Below, in pieces: positions 35,991 to 47,730 of a stretch of 64,000 nucleotides of DNA. This DNA is from Allobosea robiniae. GTDB taxonomy: Bacteria; Pseudomonadota; Alphaproteobacteria; Rhizobiales; Beijerinckiaceae. A program made the position numbers and the translations under genes. Below the pieces are notes generated by a model. It had not been told where the DNA came from, searched no databases, and saw only the letters and a program-made list of their open reading frames with translations. The stretch spans positions 930,001 through 994,000 of the forward strand of contig NZ_FNBZ01000001.1 in NCBI RefSeq assembly GCF_900102525.1. Reading direction: 5' to 3'. Positions within the stretch are counted from its first letter, which is position 1. The number at the start of each line of letters is the position of its first letter.

Positions 35991-36893
35991 TTGGACCGCA
36001 TCGACCTCTTCCGCATCTATGCCCGCGTCGTCGAATGCGAGAGCTTCACCCAGGCCGCCAAGGCGCTCGGGCTGCCGCGGTCCTCGGTCTCGGCGGCGGT
36101 CGCAGCACTGGAGCAGCGGATCGGTACGCGGCTGCTGCATCGCACGACGCGGAGAGTCTCGGCGACGCCGGATGGCGCGGCCTTCTATGAGCATTGCGCG
36201 CGGCTCGTCGCCGATGTCGAGGAAACCGAGGCACTGTTCCGCCACAGCACCGCGAGCCCCGCCGGGCGGCTCAGGATCGACGTGCCAGGCCGGATCGGGC
36301 GCCTGATCATCGCGCCGGCCCTGCCCGACTTCCTCGCCCGCTATCCCGAGATCGAAATCGATCTCAGTGTCACCGACCGGGCAGCGAACCTGATCGAGGA
36401 CGGCATCGACTGCGTACTGCGTGTCGGCCCCCTGAACGATTCAGGATTGATCGCCCGTTCGGTCGGGGAATTGCCGCTGATCAATGTCGCCAGCCCCGAC
36501 TATCTCGCAGCGCATGGCGTGCCAACGCATCCCGGCGAGCTCGACGGGCACAGGGCGGTCAACTACGCTTCGCCGACGACGGGGCGGATCGAGCCCTGGG
36601 AATGGCTGGAGGACGGAACGCTTCACGGCCGCGCCCTGCCCGGTCGCGTCACCGTCAACAGCGCGGAGGCCTATATCGCCTGCTGCCTTGCCGGGCTCGG
36701 CCTGATCCAGATTCCGGCCTATGACGTGGCCGAGCATCTCGCGGCGGGCGAGCTCGTCGAGGTCATGCCACGGCACCACGCGGCGGCGATGCCGATGACC
36801 TTGCTCTATCCCCACCGCCGGCACCTGTCGCGCCGGCTGCAGGTCTTCGCGGACTGGCTCGTGGCGCTGCTGCGCACGCGGCTGGCTGCTTGA
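35991..36893 (+). CDS. LysR-family transcriptional regulator
   Basis: A 300-residue LTTR. The helix-turn-helix is [24 protein letters not shown], within the first 45 residues, followed by the usual periplasmic-binding-protein-like effector domain. The TTG at 35991 gives [15 protein letters not shown], the standard family start, with GGAG 10 bases upstream. An ATG at 35901 would add 30 residues across the divergent promoter. It is divergent from the SDR gene and its likely regulator. The effector is unknown. Confidence 0.88.
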   Translation: MDRIDLFRIYARVVECESFTQAAKALGLPRSSVSAAVAALEQRIGTRLLHRTTRRVSATPDGAAFYEHCARLVADVEETEALFRHSTASPAGRLRIDVPGRIGRLIIAPALPDFLARYPEIEIDLSVTDRAANLIEDGIDCVLRVGPLNDSGLIARSVGELPLINVASPDYLAAHGVPTHPGELDGHRAVNYASPTTGRIEPWEWLEDGTLHGRALPGRVTVNSAEAYIACCLAGLGLIQIPAYDVAEHLAAGELVEVMPRHHAAAMPMTLLYPHRRHLSRRLQVFADWLVALLRTRLAA

Positions 36894-36903
36894 ACCGGGA
36901 GGC

Positions 36904-39105
36904 TCAGGCCACCTTCTTCTCGGCCGCGCCGTAGAAGCTCTCGCCGGTCTTGGCCATGCGCTTCAGCAGGCGGTTCGGCTTGAAGCGTTCGCCATGGGCC
37001 TTGGCCAGCTTCTCGCAAAGCTTCACGAAGGCAGCCGCGCCCATGTTGTCGATATAGGAGAGCGTGCCGCCCGAATAAGGCGCGAAACCGAAGCCGATGA
37101 TCGAGCCGACATCGGCCTCGCGCGGATCGGTGACGACGCCTTCCTCATAGGTCTTGGCGGCTTCGAGAGCCTGCGTCACCAGGAGACGGTGCTTCAGCTC
37201 CTCCATGTCGACGCTCTCGGGATCGAGACGCGAGCCTGCGAGATCGGCGAGGCCCGGCCAGAGCCGCTTCGGCCCGGCTTCCGGATAATCGTAGAAGCCG
37301 TTGCGGTTCTTGCGGCCGAGGCGACCGTGCTTTTCGACCATGTCGGCGAGCAGCTTCTCCTGCGCCGGATCGACCGCGCCTTCGCCGAGCTGGGCCTTGG
37401 TCGCCTTCAGCACCTTGTAGGCGAGATCGACCGCGACCTCGTCATTGAGCGAGAGCGGGCCGACCGGCATGCCGGCCTGCTTGCCGGCCGCCTCGATCAT
37501 CGCGGGCGGCACGCCTTCCATCAGCATCAGATGGCCTTCGCGGATATAGTTGCCGACGCAGCGATTGGCGTAGAAGCCGCGGGTGTCATTGACGACGATC
37601 GGCGTCTTCTTGATGGCGCGGACGAAGTCCAGCGCCATGGCGAGCGCCTTCTTGCCGGTCTTCTTGGCCATGATGACCTCGACCAGCAGCATCTTCTCGA
37701 CCGGCGAGAAGAAATGGATGCCGATGAAGTTTTTCGGGCGCTGGCTGGTCTGGGCGAGCCCCGTGATCGGCAGCGTCGAGGTGTTGGAGCCGAAGATCGT
37801 GCGCGGGCCGACCACGGCCTCGACCTTGGCGATGACCTCGGCCTTGACCTTCGGGTCCTCGAAGACGGCCTCGACGATCAGGTCGCAGCCCTTGAGATCG
37901 GCATAGTCGGCCGAGGCCTTGATGCGGCCGAGCAGCGCGTCGCGATCGGCGGTCTTGGCACGGCCCTTCATGATCTGGTCGGAGACCAGCTTGTGCGAAT
38001 AGGCCTTGCCCTTCTCGGCCGCCTCGATGTCCTTGTCGACCAGCACGACCTCAAGGCCCGCCTGCGCGGTGACATAGGCGATGCCGGCACCCATGAAGCC
38101 CGCGCCGATGACGCCGACCCTCTTGAGCTTGGACGGCGGCACATCGGCCGGGCGGCGGGCGCCCTTGTTCAATTCCTGCATCGAGACGAAGAGCGAGCGG
38201 ATCATCGAGGCCGCCTCCTTCGTCCGAAGGATCTTGGCGAAGTAGCGGCTCTCGACCTTGAGGCCGAGATCGATCGGGAGCTGCAGCCCCTCATAGACCG
38301 CGCAGAGGATGGCGCGAGCGGCCGGATAGTTATCGTTGGTCTCGCGGCGATAGATCGCGTTGGCCGGTGGCCAGATCTGCATGCCGGCCGGCGAATGCAC
38401 CTTGTTGGAAGGCAGCTTGAAACCCTTCTGATCCCAGGGCTGCGTCGCCTGCGGATTGGCCTTGAGCCAGTCCTTGGCGTTCTGGACGATGTCGGCGCGC
38501 GGGGTGACCGCATGGACAAGACCGGAATTGCGCGCGGGCAGCGCCTTCACCTGCTCGCCCTTGAACATCATCTGGAGCGCGTCACCGGTCTGCATCAGGC
38601 GCGCGACGCGCTGGGTGCCGCCAGCGCCGGGGAAAAGACCGACCTTGATCTCGGGCAGGCCGACGCGGGTCGAGGCATCGTCCGAGACGACGCGGTACTG
38701 ACAGGAGAGCGAGAGCTCGAAGGCACCGCCAAGGCAGACGCCATGGATCGCGGCGGCGAAGGGCTTCCCGCAGGTCTCGAGCTTGCGGTAGAGCAGCGAG
38801 AGCTTGCGGCTCTCGTCGAAGAAGCTCTGCATCGCGACCGCCTCGCCCTTCTCCTTGGCGAGCTTCACATAGAGATCGCGCAGGCCCTGGAGCATGGTGA
38901 GGTCGGCGCCACCGGAGAAGCTCTCCTTGCCGGAGGTGATGACGCAGCCCTTGATGGCTTCGTCGCCCGCGACCTTGTCGACGATCTGGTTCAGCTCTTC
39001 CATCACCTCGGGAGTGATGACGTTCATCGAGCGACCCGGCATGTCCCAGGTTGCCACAGTGATGCCGTCGGCATCGGTCTCGAAGCGGAAATTGGTGAGG
39101 TTCAT
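36904..39105 (-). CDS. trifunctional-type enoyl-CoA hydratase / 3-hydroxyacyl-CoA dehydrogenase (FadB/FadJ)
   Basis: A 733-residue beta-oxidation enzyme. The N-terminal crotonase domain (about 1-300) shows [19 protein letters not shown] and [17 protein letters not shown]. The NAD-binding domain starts near 330 with [20 protein letters not shown], followed by two 3-hydroxyacyl-CoA dehydrogenase C-terminal repeats. The start has GGGAGAG upstream. The thiolase gene is 23 bases upstream on the same strand, so the two form a FadB/FadA-like complex. Its 3' end meets the LysR gene with 10 bases between. Confidence 0.95.
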   Translation of the reverse strand: MNLTNFRFETDADGITVATWDMPGRSMNVITPEVMEELNQIVDKVAGDEAIKGCVITSGKESFSGGADLTMLQGLRDLYVKLAKEKGEAVAMQSFFDESRKLSLLYRKLETCGKPFAAAIHGVCLGGAFELSLSCQYRVVSDDASTRVGLPEIKVGLFPGAGGTQRVARLMQTGDALQMMFKGEQVKALPARNSGLVHAVTPRADIVQNAKDWLKANPQATQPWDQKGFKLPSNKVHSPAGMQIWPPANAIYRRETNDNYPAARAILCAVYEGLQLPIDLGLKVESRYFAKILRTKEAASMIRSLFVSMQELNKGARRPADVPPSKLKRVGVIGAGFMGAGIAYVTAQAGLEVVLVDKDIEAAEKGKAYSHKLVSDQIMKGRAKTADRDALLGRIKASADYADLKGCDLIVEAVFEDPKVKAEVIAKVEAVVGPRTIFGSNTSTLPITGLAQTSQRPKNFIGIHFFSPVEKMLLVEVIMAKKTGKKALAMALDFVRAIKKTPIVVNDTRGFYANRCVGNYIREGHLMLMEGVPPAMIEAAGKQAGMPVGPLSLNDEVAVDLAYKVLKATKAQLGEGAVDPAQEKLLADMVEKHGRLGRKNRNGFYDYPEAGPKRLWPGLADLAGSRLDPESVDMEELKHRLLVTQALEAAKTYEEGVVTDPREADVGSIIGFGFAPYSGGTLSYIDNMGAAAFVKLCEKLAKAHGERFKPNRLLKRMAKTGESFYGAAEKKVA

Positions 39106-39128
39106 GATCTCTCTCCCTGCCCTTCCGC

Positions 39129-40337
39129 TCAGACGCGCTCGATGATGGTGGCGACGCCCATGCCGACGGCGACGCAGAGCGTCACCAGCGCGGTCTGCTT
39201 GTCCTGCCGCTCCAGCTCGTCGAGCACGGTGCCGAGCACCATCGCCCCGGTTGCGCCGAGCGGATGGCCCATGGCGATGGCGCCGCCATTGACGTTCAGG
39301 ACCTCGTCATCGATGTCGAGCGCCTGCTGGTAGCGCAGCACGACGGAGGAAAAGGCCTCGTTCAGCTCGAAGAGGTCGATGTCCTTCTTGGACATGCCGG
39401 CCTTTTTCAGCACGAGCTCGGTAACGTCGACCGGGCCGGTCAGCATCAGCGCCAGATCGGAACCGACCGTGGCGAAAGCCTTGATGCGGGCGCGGGGCTT
39501 CAAACCCGCGGCCTTGCCGGCCTTCTTCGAACCGACGAGCACGGCAGCCGCGCCATCGACGATGCCGGAAGAATTGCCGGCATGATGGACGTGGTTGATG
39601 AACTCGACATCCGGATGCGCGGCGGTGGCGACCGCATCGAAGCCACCCATCTCGCCCATCTGGACGAAAGAGGCCTTGAGCGCTGCGAGCGTCTGCATGT
39701 CGGTGCCCGGCCGGATCGTCTCGTCGCGATCGAGGATGACGAGGCCGTTGACGTCGGTGACGGGGATCACCGAGTTTTTGAAGCGGCCTTCACTCCAGGC
39801 CTTTGCGGCGCGCTGGTGCGAGCGCACGGCGAAGGCGTCGACGTCGTCGCGCGAGAAGCCGTATTTGGTCGCGATCAGGTCGGCGGAGACGCCCTGCGGC
39901 ATGAAATAAGTGTCGATGGCGACTGATGGATCGACCGCGATGCCGAAGCCGGAAGCGCCCATGCCGATGCGCGACATCGATTCGACGCCGCCGCCGATCG
40001 CCATCTCCTTCTGGCCGGACATGACCTGCGCTGCGGCGAGGTTCACCGCATCGAGGCCCGAGGCGCAGAAGCGGTTGATCTGCACGCCCGGCACTTCCTT
40101 GCCGTAGCCGGCCTTGAGTGCGACCGTGCGGGCGATATCGGCGCCGGCCTCGCCGACCGGATCGACGCAGCCCATCACCACGTCCTCGACGAGAAGCGGA
40201 TCGAGATTGTTGCGGTCCTTGATGGCCCGCAGCGCCTGGGTGCCGAGCTCGATCGCCGTGACTTCATGAAGCGAGCCGTCGGCCTTGCCCTTGCCGCGCG
40301 GGGTGCGGACGTGGTCGTAGATGAATGCGTCTGCCAT
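39129..40337 (-). CDS. acetyl-CoA C-acyltransferase (thiolase, FadA-like)
   Basis: A 402-residue thiolase. The acyl-accepting C91 is in [11 protein letters not shown], the catalytic His is in GHPLGATGA, and the second Cys is in TLCVAVGMG. The start ATG at 40337 has a GGGAG site. It cleaves 3-ketoacyl-CoA to acetyl-CoA and a shortened acyl-CoA as partner of the adjacent FadB-type protein. A palindromic repeat fills the gap to the upstream acyl-CoA dehydrogenase gene. Confidence 0.95.
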   Translation of the reverse strand: MADAFIYDHVRTPRGKGKADGSLHEVTAIELGTQALRAIKDRNNLDPLLVEDVVMGCVDPVGEAGADIARTVALKAGYGKEVPGVQINRFCASGLDAVNLAAAQVMSGQKEMAIGGGVESMSRIGMGASGFGIAVDPSVAIDTYFMPQGVSADLIATKYGFSRDDVDAFAVRSHQRAAKAWSEGRFKNSVIPVTDVNGLVILDRDETIRPGTDMQTLAALKASFVQMGEMGGFDAVATAAHPDVEFINHVHHAGNSSGIVDGAAAVLVGSKKAGKAAGLKPRARIKAFATVGSDLALMLTGPVDVTELVLKKAGMSKKDIDLFELNEAFSSVVLRYQQALDIDDEVLNVNGGAIAMGHPLGATGAMVLGTVLDELERQDKQTALVTLCVAVGMGVATIIERV

Positions 40338-40392
40338 CGAGGGAGCTCCCTGGCCTGCCGCGACCCGGCGGCTTGTTTTCCTGCTGAACGCC

Positions 40393-40468
40393 ATGGTCGG
40401 GCTTGACCCGACCATCTTCTCATCCAGCGAACTCATCAAGAGATGCCCGGGTCCAGCCCGGGCATGAC
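40393..40468. repeat. intergenic palindromic repeat, type A (copy 3)
   Basis: Two perfect 9-base hairpins: ATGGTCGGG-CTTGA-CCCGACCAT (40393-40415) and ATGCCCGGG-TCCAG-CCCGGGCAT (40443-40465), ending GAC. It sits between the acyl-CoA dehydrogenase and thiolase genes, in the middle of what is otherwise one operon. The fold could attenuate or stabilise the message. Confidence 0.8.
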
Positions 40469-40485
40469 GTTAAGTGCTCTGCGCG

Positions 40486-42273
<1,788 letters not shown>

Positions 42274-42329
42274 CGGATCCTCCCTCTCGTCGCAAGGCGG
42301 CGCCTGGTTCCTGTCGCCGCAGCAAGATA

Positions 42330-42364
42330 GTTCATATATAAACAATCTAGCCGAAGTTGCAACT
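42330..42364 (-). promoter_or_regulatory. candidate promoter with two palindromes before the acyl-CoA dehydrogenase gene
   Basis: On the minus strand TTGCAA and TATATA are separated by 16 bases, a plausible sigma-70 promoter. AGTTGCAACT (42355-42364) is a perfect palindrome at the -35, and GTTCATATATAAAC (42330-42343) is a near-perfect one at the -10. This fits control by the adjacent MerR-family gene. The region is unusually AT-rich for this DNA. Confidence 0.45.
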
Positions 42365-42415
42365 GCAGCGTCGCGATTTGTCGCTCGCGGGATGGCGGGA
42401 ACGTGACGCGGCCAT

Positions 42416-42446
42416 AAAAAAAAGCCCCGGCGAAGCCGGGGCTTTG
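42416..42446 (-). terminator. Rho-independent terminator after the MerR gene
   Basis: On the minus strand a GCCCCGGC-TTC-GCCGGGGC stem is followed by eight T (A-run 42416-42423 on the plus strand). It lies 19 bases beyond the MerR-family stop and separates that gene from the beta-oxidation genes. Confidence 0.92.
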
Positions 42447-42464
42447 ACTGTCGACCCGAGAGCC

Positions 42465-42923
42465 TCAGGCTTTCGGCATACGGACAAGCGACGCTTCAAG
42501 CTCGGTGATCGCGCTTTCGATCTCGGTGCGCTGGCTGCGCAGCAGTTCGAGCTGCTCCACGATCTGCTCCCGGCTGAGCTGAAGGCCCCCGACGGAAGCG
42601 GCCATATCGCCAGCCCCGCCCTTCTTGTCCTCATTGGCCAGCATGGCGCGGATCTCGACGAGCGTGAAACCGAGCTGCTTGCCCTTGAGGATCAGGGCGA
42701 GACGCGCCCGGTCGCGCGCCGAATAGATGCGGGTCATGCCGGAACGGCTCGGGGCGATCAGGCCCCGCGATTCGTAGAAGCGGAGCGTGCGCAGCGTGAC
42801 GCCGAAATCACGGGCAAGATCGCTGATGGTGAAATCGCCGGTCTGATCGGCATCGGCAGGGGCGGTAGCGGAGCGGGTTTCATGAATCGAGGAACCCGCC
42901 ATAGCTAAGCTTTGGCGTGACAT
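42465..42923 (-). CDS. MerR-family transcriptional regulator
   Basis: A 152-residue MerR protein: winged helix with FTISDLARDFGVTLRTLRFYESRGLIAP (about residues 30-58), then a coiled-coil dimerisation helix. No metal-binding Cys are present near the C-terminus. It precedes a beta-oxidation gene set, like LiuR-type regulators of acyl-CoA metabolism, so it probably controls the acyl-CoA dehydrogenase promoter, with an acyl-CoA or related effector. The start is taken at 42923 (AAGGA upstream); an ATG at 42902 is an alternative. Confidence 0.85.
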   Translation of the reverse strand: MSRQSLAMAGSSIHETRSATAPADADQTGDFTISDLARDFGVTLRTLRFYESRGLIAPSRSGMTRIYSARDRARLALILKGKQLGFTLVEIRAMLANEDKKGGAGDMAASVGGLQLSREQIVEQLELLRSQRTEIESAITELEASLVRMPKA

Positions 42924-43276
42924 GAAAGCTGCAATCCTTGCAAGTGTGTCGAATCGCCGGCCATGGCGGCGTCGAGTGGTACCGCAGTGATAGGGTGGGC
43001 GCTCTCGCTGCGTCAGGTAATACGCGCCCTCCGCAGGGTAAGTTACCGTTACATGGCTCGCAAAGGAGCCATTCCACGCGGCATTCGGAAAAAATTAACG
43101 ATCGGCACGGCGGTTATTAACCCGTTGTTTACCATGCCCGCCAAATGTCGGGAGCGCGCATCGGCGTCGTGGCTTCGTCAACGATATCTTCACGACCTGC
43201 CAAGGTTCGCGCGGGAGGCGACGGCACCAGGGGGCCTCGCCTGTCGCAGACAAGGTCCCCTGAGGCGAGCGAGATC
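42924..43276 (+). promoter_or_regulatory. 353-base leader of the PodJ-like gene with CtrA-like and GANTC sites
   Basis: No convincing gene. TTAACCCGTTGTTTA (43117-43131) departs by one base from TTAA-N7-TTAA (CtrA box), and another TTAA is at 43095-43098. A GAATC site (CcrM type) is at 42951-42955. An in-frame ATG at 43145 would add 44 residues to the PodJ-like protein, but they have no family support. Motif-level evidence only. Confidence 0.35.
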
Positions 43277-46200
43277 ATGGCCAACAGCTTGCCCTGGAGC
43301 GTGAAGGGCGTCGATCCCCGGACGCGCGATGCGGCAAAGGCGGCGGCCCGCCGTCTGGGAATGACGCTGGGCGAATGGCTCGACCACAAGATCCGCGACG
43401 AGAGCGACGAGGGCACGGCCCCAGCCGCTCCGGAGCAGCTCGATATCGCCGCCCTGTCGGAGCGGCTCGCCCGCCTTTCGCAGGCCCGGACCGACACCAC
43501 GCCACGCCAGATGGCCCCGAACCCGTCGCGCGAGGCGATCGACAGCCTCGTCGGCCAGGCGGCCGCCCTCGAGAGCATGACCCGCGAAGCCAATGCCCGG
43601 ACCGCCGGCGCGCTGGATTCGATCACCCGCTGGATCGAGAAGACCGAGGATCGCCTGTCGTCGAGCGAGCGCGGCTCGGCCGAACGCCAGGAACGCGCCA
43701 CCAACGTCATCGCCGATGCGATCAAGACGATGGGCGAGCGTATCGCAGAAATCGAGCGCCGCAGCGTCGAGACCCAGCAGAGCCGCGCCGAGCAGGCGCC
43801 CCGCCTCGCCTTCAGCCGCGAAGGCCTTGCCGCCGCCGTCACGGACATCCGCACCCGCCAGCGCGTCCTCGATACCGACGAGGCGGCCCGACCGGCCGCG
43901 GTCGCGCCCGAGCGCATTTCAGCCCTGCGCGAGGACCTGCGCGAACTCGGCTCGCGGCTCTCCTACGAGGGCCGCCGCCCGGCCCAGGCGCAACGCCCGG
44001 CCGCTCCGGTCCGCGTCGACACCGGCGCCATCGAAGCCAAGATCGGCCTGCTGGCCGAGCGCCTCGACCGGTTCGACCGGCGCGACCAGTTCGAGCCCCT
44101 GCTCAAGCCGCTGACCCGGATCGAGGCGGAAGTCTCGCGACTGTCGCAGGACCGGGCCGGCGAGAGCTACCAGCGCTTCCAGCTGGAGATCGCGCATCTC
44201 GCCGCCAAGGTCGATGCGCTCGCCGCCCGTGGCGGCCAGGTCGCCAATCTCGATCCCGTCAGGCGCGACATCGCGGAGCTCAGGGATCTCCTCGGCGCCG
44301 GCGGGCAGGACCACAAGCTGGACGATCTTTCCCAGCAGGTCGCGACGCTCGGCTTCGAGATCGGCCGGTTGCGCGATGTCCGCCCCGACATGGGCGAGCT
44401 GCGCAGCCTGGCGAGCGCGATCGACGACGTGCGCAGCGCAGTGCTGTCCCAGCGCGGCGAGTTTCCCGGCGCAGGCCTGCTGACCTCGCTTGCGAGCCAG
44501 GTCGACGCCCTGTCGCGCAAGTTCGACGCGGTCGCCACCCAGAAGCTGGACGAAAACAGCGCTTCGCGGCAGAGCGATTACCTCGCCAGCCGCATCGACT
44601 CGCTGCAACAGCGCATCGACGTCCTGGTCGAGCAGGGACCGTCCAACGTCACGCGCGAGATCGAGGCCCTCTCGAGCCGGATCGAAAGCCTTGCGGCCTC
44701 GAACCAGTTGACGCGGATGGTCGGAGAGGGTGCGGCTGCGGTCGATCTCAATCCGATCGAGCAGATGCTGCGCCATCTCGCCGAGAAGATCGACGAAGCC
44801 GGCGCGCCCGGCGCGAACGCCGAATCTTTCGATGCCCTCGAACGGCAGATTTCCGGCATCGCCAGCCGCCTCGACGAGGCGTCCGCAACCCGCTCGGCCG
44901 AAAACGGCATGGAGCGCACGCTGCAGGACCTCGTCGTGCATCTGCGTTCGATGCGCGAGGAAACGGCAGCCGAACGCGCCGCCCTCGTCCAGGCCGCCAG
45001 CACGGCCGCCTCCGGCAAGGGCATCGCCGAACTGTCGAGCCTGGTGACGGGCCTGCGCGACAACCATGTCTCGTCCGACAGCCAGACGCGCGACGCAATC
45101 GGCGCCGTTCATGGCTCGCTCGAGTTGATCATGTCGCGGCTCGCGAGCCTCGAAGCCGAGCTGCAAGGCGAGCGGCATCCGCCGGCGAACGGACTGGCCG
45201 CAGCGATGCGCGCCGGGGATGGCGTCATCCGGACCAACCCCGCTCCGGCCCGTGACAGCACGAACCTCTCGGTCGGCGCCGCAGCGCAGGACCGCTTTGC
45301 CATGCCGGCCGGCGAACCCGCGCGCAGCGAGCCGACCCTGCCGGCGAGCACCGCTTTCGACATTCCGCTGGAACCCGGCTCCGGGCGCCCGCGCCCCGAG
45401 ACCGCGATCGGCGCAGGCCTGGACCCGCAATCGGTCCGCCAGAGCCTGATCGCCGCCGCGCGGCGCTCCGCCAAGGCCGCCAGCGAGGCAGCAGCATCCA
45501 CGCCTTCGCCCGCAGCGGAGCCGACGGCGAAGAGCCCGGGCCGCCTCAAGGACATCCTGGAGAAGCGCAAGCGCCCGCTGCTGCTCGGCCTCGCCGCGCT
45601 GATCCTCGCCATGGGCACCGCCCATCTCGTCACGAATTCCCTGCGTGGCGACAGCGCCAAGACCGCCAACAGCGGAGCGCGCAGCCTGATCGTGCCGCCC
45701 GCCGCCCAGCCGGAAGCGCCGGCCGCGCCGGCGCAGGCCCCCGCCAAGGACCAGTCTTCGGCGCTGCCCGCCACCCCGCAGGACGTTCCTGCCCAACCGG
45801 CCGCGAACCAGGCCGCGCCCGAGCAGTCCGCCACCGCGGCGGCCGCGCCCGCAACCCCGGTCGTCGCGGAAGCCGCACCCGCGGCCACCGCCGCTCCGGT
45901 CGAACAGGTTCAGGCCGTGACTGGCATCGGCGACCTGCCTGCCGGGTTCGGCAGCGCAGGCTTGCGCAAGGCTGCCCAGGACGGCGATGCGCGCGCGGTC
46001 TACGAGCTCGCGAGCAAGGCCGCCGACGGCCCGGCCAACCAGCGCGACCCGAAGCTGGCGTTGCGCCTGTTCGAGCGCGCCGCTGTCGCCGGCCTCGCCC
46101 CGGCCCAGTTCCGCGTCGGCAACATGTTCGAGAAGGGCATCGGCACGCAGCGCGACCTGTCGCTCGCCCGGATCTGGTACCAGCGCGCCGCCGAACGCGG

Positions 46201-46618
46201 CAACGCCAAGGCGATGCACAACCTCGCCGTGCTCCATGCCGAAGGCGCCGCCGGCAAGCCGGATTACGCCATGGCGACGGAGTGGTTCCGCCGCGCCGCC
46301 GAACTCGGCGTCCGCGACAGCCAGTACAATCTCGCCGTGCTGCTCGGGCGCGGCCTCGGCGCGCCGACCGATCTCGCCCAGTCCTTCGTCTGGTTCTCGG
46401 TCGCTGCCGGCCAGGGTGACGAGGATGCCGGCCGCAAGCGCGACGAGGTGGCCCAGCGCCTGAAGGCGGAAGACCTCACCTCGGCCAAGGCGGTCGCCGC
46501 GAGCTGGAAGCCGAAGACGCTCGACGCCGCCGCCAACGAGGTCGCCGCCCCCGCAAAGGGCTGGGACCCCCAGCCGACCGCGGCGGCGCCGAAGCCCGGC
46601 AAGCAGTCCCGGACCTGA
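43277..46618 (+). CDS. PodJ-like polarity / Sel1-repeat membrane protein
   Basis: A 1113-residue protein from the ATG at 43277. Residues 1-40 hold a short motif reading LPWSVKGVDPRTRDAAKAAARR, then MTLGEWLDHKI, typical of PodJ-like and related Hyphomicrobiales proteins. A long charged coiled-coil region fills about 60-650, followed by an Ala/Pro-rich stretch. One transmembrane helix lies at about 768-790, then a Pro/Ala-rich periplasmic linker, then three or four Sel1 repeats (about 907-1060). Unlike Caulobacter PodJ it has no visible C-terminal peptidoglycan-binding domain. Likely a cell-pole or division-site organiser. Confidence 0.82.
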   Translation: MANSLPWSVKGVDPRTRDAAKAAARRLGMTLGEWLDHKIRDESDEGTAPAAPEQLDIAALSERLARLSQARTDTTPRQMAPNPSREAIDSLVGQAAALESMTREANARTAGALDSITRWIEKTEDRLSSSERGSAERQERATNVIADAIKTMGERIAEIERRSVETQQSRAEQAPRLAFSREGLAAAVTDIRTRQRVLDTDEAARPAAVAPERISALREDLRELGSRLSYEGRRPAQAQRPAAPVRVDTGAIEAKIGLLAERLDRFDRRDQFEPLLKPLTRIEAEVSRLSQDRAGESYQRFQLEIAHLAAKVDALAARGGQVANLDPVRRDIAELRDLLGAGGQDHKLDDLSQQVATLGFEIGRLRDVRPDMGELRSLASAIDDVRSAVLSQRGEFPGAGLLTSLASQVDALSRKFDAVATQKLDENSASRQSDYLASRIDSLQQRIDVLVEQGPSNVTREIEALSSRIESLAASNQLTRMVGEGAAAVDLNPIEQMLRHLAEKIDEAGAPGANAESFDALERQISGIASRLDEASATRSAENGMERTLQDLVVHLRSMREETAAERAALVQAASTAASGKGIAELSSLVTGLRDNHVSSDSQTRDAIGAVHGSLELIMSRLASLEAELQGERHPPANGLAAAMRAGDGVIRTNPAPARDSTNLSVGAAAQDRFAMPAGEPARSEPTLPASTAFDIPLEPGSGRPRPETAIGAGLDPQSVRQSLIAAARRSAKAASEAAASTPSPAAEPTAKSPGRLKDILEKRKRPLLLGLAALILAMGTAHLVTNSLRGDSAKTANSGARSLIVPPAAQPEAPAAPAQAPAKDQSSALPATPQDVPAQPAANQAAPEQSATAAAAPATPVVAEAAPAATAAPVEQVQAVTGIGDLPAGFGSAGLRKAAQDGDARAVYELASKAADGPANQRDPKLALRLFERAAVAGLAPAQFRVGNMFEKGIGTQRDLSLARIWYQRAAERGNAKAMHNLAVLHAEGAAGKPDYAMATEWFRRAAELGVRDSQYNLAVLLGRGLGAPTDLAQSFVWFSVAAGQGDEDAGRKRDEVAQRLKAEDLTSAKAVAASWKPKTLDAAANEVAAPAKGWDPQPTAAAPKPGKQSRT

Positions 46619-46682
46619 GCCGCCTTGCGCGACGTCATGCTTTCGACGTGTTGACGCGGCACGAAGAACAATCGTTTCCTAG

Positions 46683-46708
46683 GGCGGGCCGGAAGCGGCC
46701 CGCCTTTT
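46683..46708 (+). terminator. Rho-independent terminator after the PodJ-like gene
   Basis: A GGCGGGCCG stem with CGGCCCGCC (loop GAAG) is followed by TTTTCC. It lies about 65 bases beyond the PodJ-like stop and before the TauE/SafE permease gene. Confidence 0.85.
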
Positions 46709-46800
46709 CCTTTCAGGAACTTGTCTTAACCCGGGCGCTCTAGTCTGGGGCCCATCAGGCGCATGCAAACGTCCATGCGCCAGCCTTGCGAGGGGTAAGC

Positions 46801-47730
46801 GTGCAGATCTACCTGCCGATCGCCGAGCTGCCGATCAGCGTGCTGATGGTTCTCGGCCTGAGTGGCGCGGTGGGCTTCATCTCCGGCCTGTTCGGCGTCG
46901 GCGGCGGCTTCCTGCTGACTCCCCTGCTGATCTTCCTCGACATCCCGCCGGCGGTTGCCGTCGCCACGGTCGCGGCACAGGTCGCGGGCTCCTCGATGAC
47001 CGGCGTGCTGACCTATCTCCGGCGCAAGGCGCTCGACCTCAAGCTCGGCGGCGTGCTGGTCAGCGGCGGCATCCTCGGCACGGTGCTCGGCGTGCTGTTC
47101 TTCAACACGATGAAGCGGCTCGGACAGCTCGATCTCGTGATCACGCTGTCCTATGTCACGCTGTTCTCGATCATCGGCGGGCTGATGCTCTACGATGCGC
47201 TGCGGGCGATGCTGCGCGTCCGGGCCGGCAAGCCGGCGCGCCTGAAGCGACGCGGCGGCATGCATCCGTGGTGGATGGGCCTGCCCTTCCGCCAGCGCTT
47301 CTACCGGTCCGGCCTTTATTGCAGCGTCATTCCCATCGCGCTGCTCGCGGTGATCATCGGCTTCATCGGCGCCGTGCTCGGCGTCGGCGGTGGCTTCATC
47401 CTGGTGCCCGGCCTGATCTATTTCTTCCGCATTCCGCCGGCGGTGGTGGTCGGCACCTCGCTGTTCCAGATCCTGGTGACGATGACCGGCGCCACCGTGC
47501 TGCACGCCGTCACCAACCAGTCGGTCGACATCGTGCTGGCCGTGCTGCTGCTGCTCGGCGGAGTGATCGGCGCGCAGTTCGGCGGCCGTGCGGCGCGCAG
47601 CCTCAATGTCGAATCCTTCCGCCTGCTGCTGGCGCTGCTGATCCTCTCCGTCGGCCTGCGCTTCGCCATCGAGCTCTTCATCCCGCCGAGCGAGCCCTTC
47701 TCGGTCGTCGTTCCGGAGAGCGGGCGATGA
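46801..47730 (+). CDS. TauE/SafE-family (TSUP) permease
   Basis: A 309-residue membrane protein with about eight helices in two halves that share a GxFGVGGGFLLTPLL / GAVLGVGGGFILVPGL motif. The GTG at 46801 gives MQIYLPIAELP, the family start, with GAGGGG upstream; an ATG at 46786 is possible. It is larger than the first permease at 9142 because of a basic cytoplasmic loop between halves (RAGKPARLKRRGG). The TIGR02186 gene overlaps its stop (ATGA), a conserved pairing in alphaproteobacteria. It probably exports sulfite or another sulfur oxyanion. Confidence 0.88.
   Translation: MQIYLPIAELPISVLMVLGLSGAVGFISGLFGVGGGFLLTPLLIFLDIPPAVAVATVAAQVAGSSMTGVLTYLRRKALDLKLGGVLVSGGILGTVLGVLFFNTMKRLGQLDLVITLSYVTLFSIIGGLMLYDALRAMLRVRAGKPARLKRRGGMHPWWMGLPFRQRFYRSGLYCSVIPIALLAVIIGFIGAVLGVGGGFILVPGLIYFFRIPPAVVVGTSLFQILVTMTGATVLHAVTNQSVDIVLAVLLLLGGVIGAQFGGRAARSLNVESFRLLLALLILSVGLRFAIELFIPPSEPFSVVVPESGR

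Noticed and set aside
36994-39333. 779-codon open frame on the plus strand opposite the FadB/J gene
   Set aside because: Antisense to a well-supported beta-oxidation gene; no family match.
43145-43276. ATG at 43145 as the PodJ-like start
   Set aside because: The extra 44 residues lack family support, and the recognisable N-terminal motif begins right after the ATG at 43277.
43919-46237. 772-codon open frame on the minus strand opposite the PodJ-like gene
   Set aside because: Antisense to a gene with clear Sel1 repeats and a ribosome site; the frame is an effect of GC bias.
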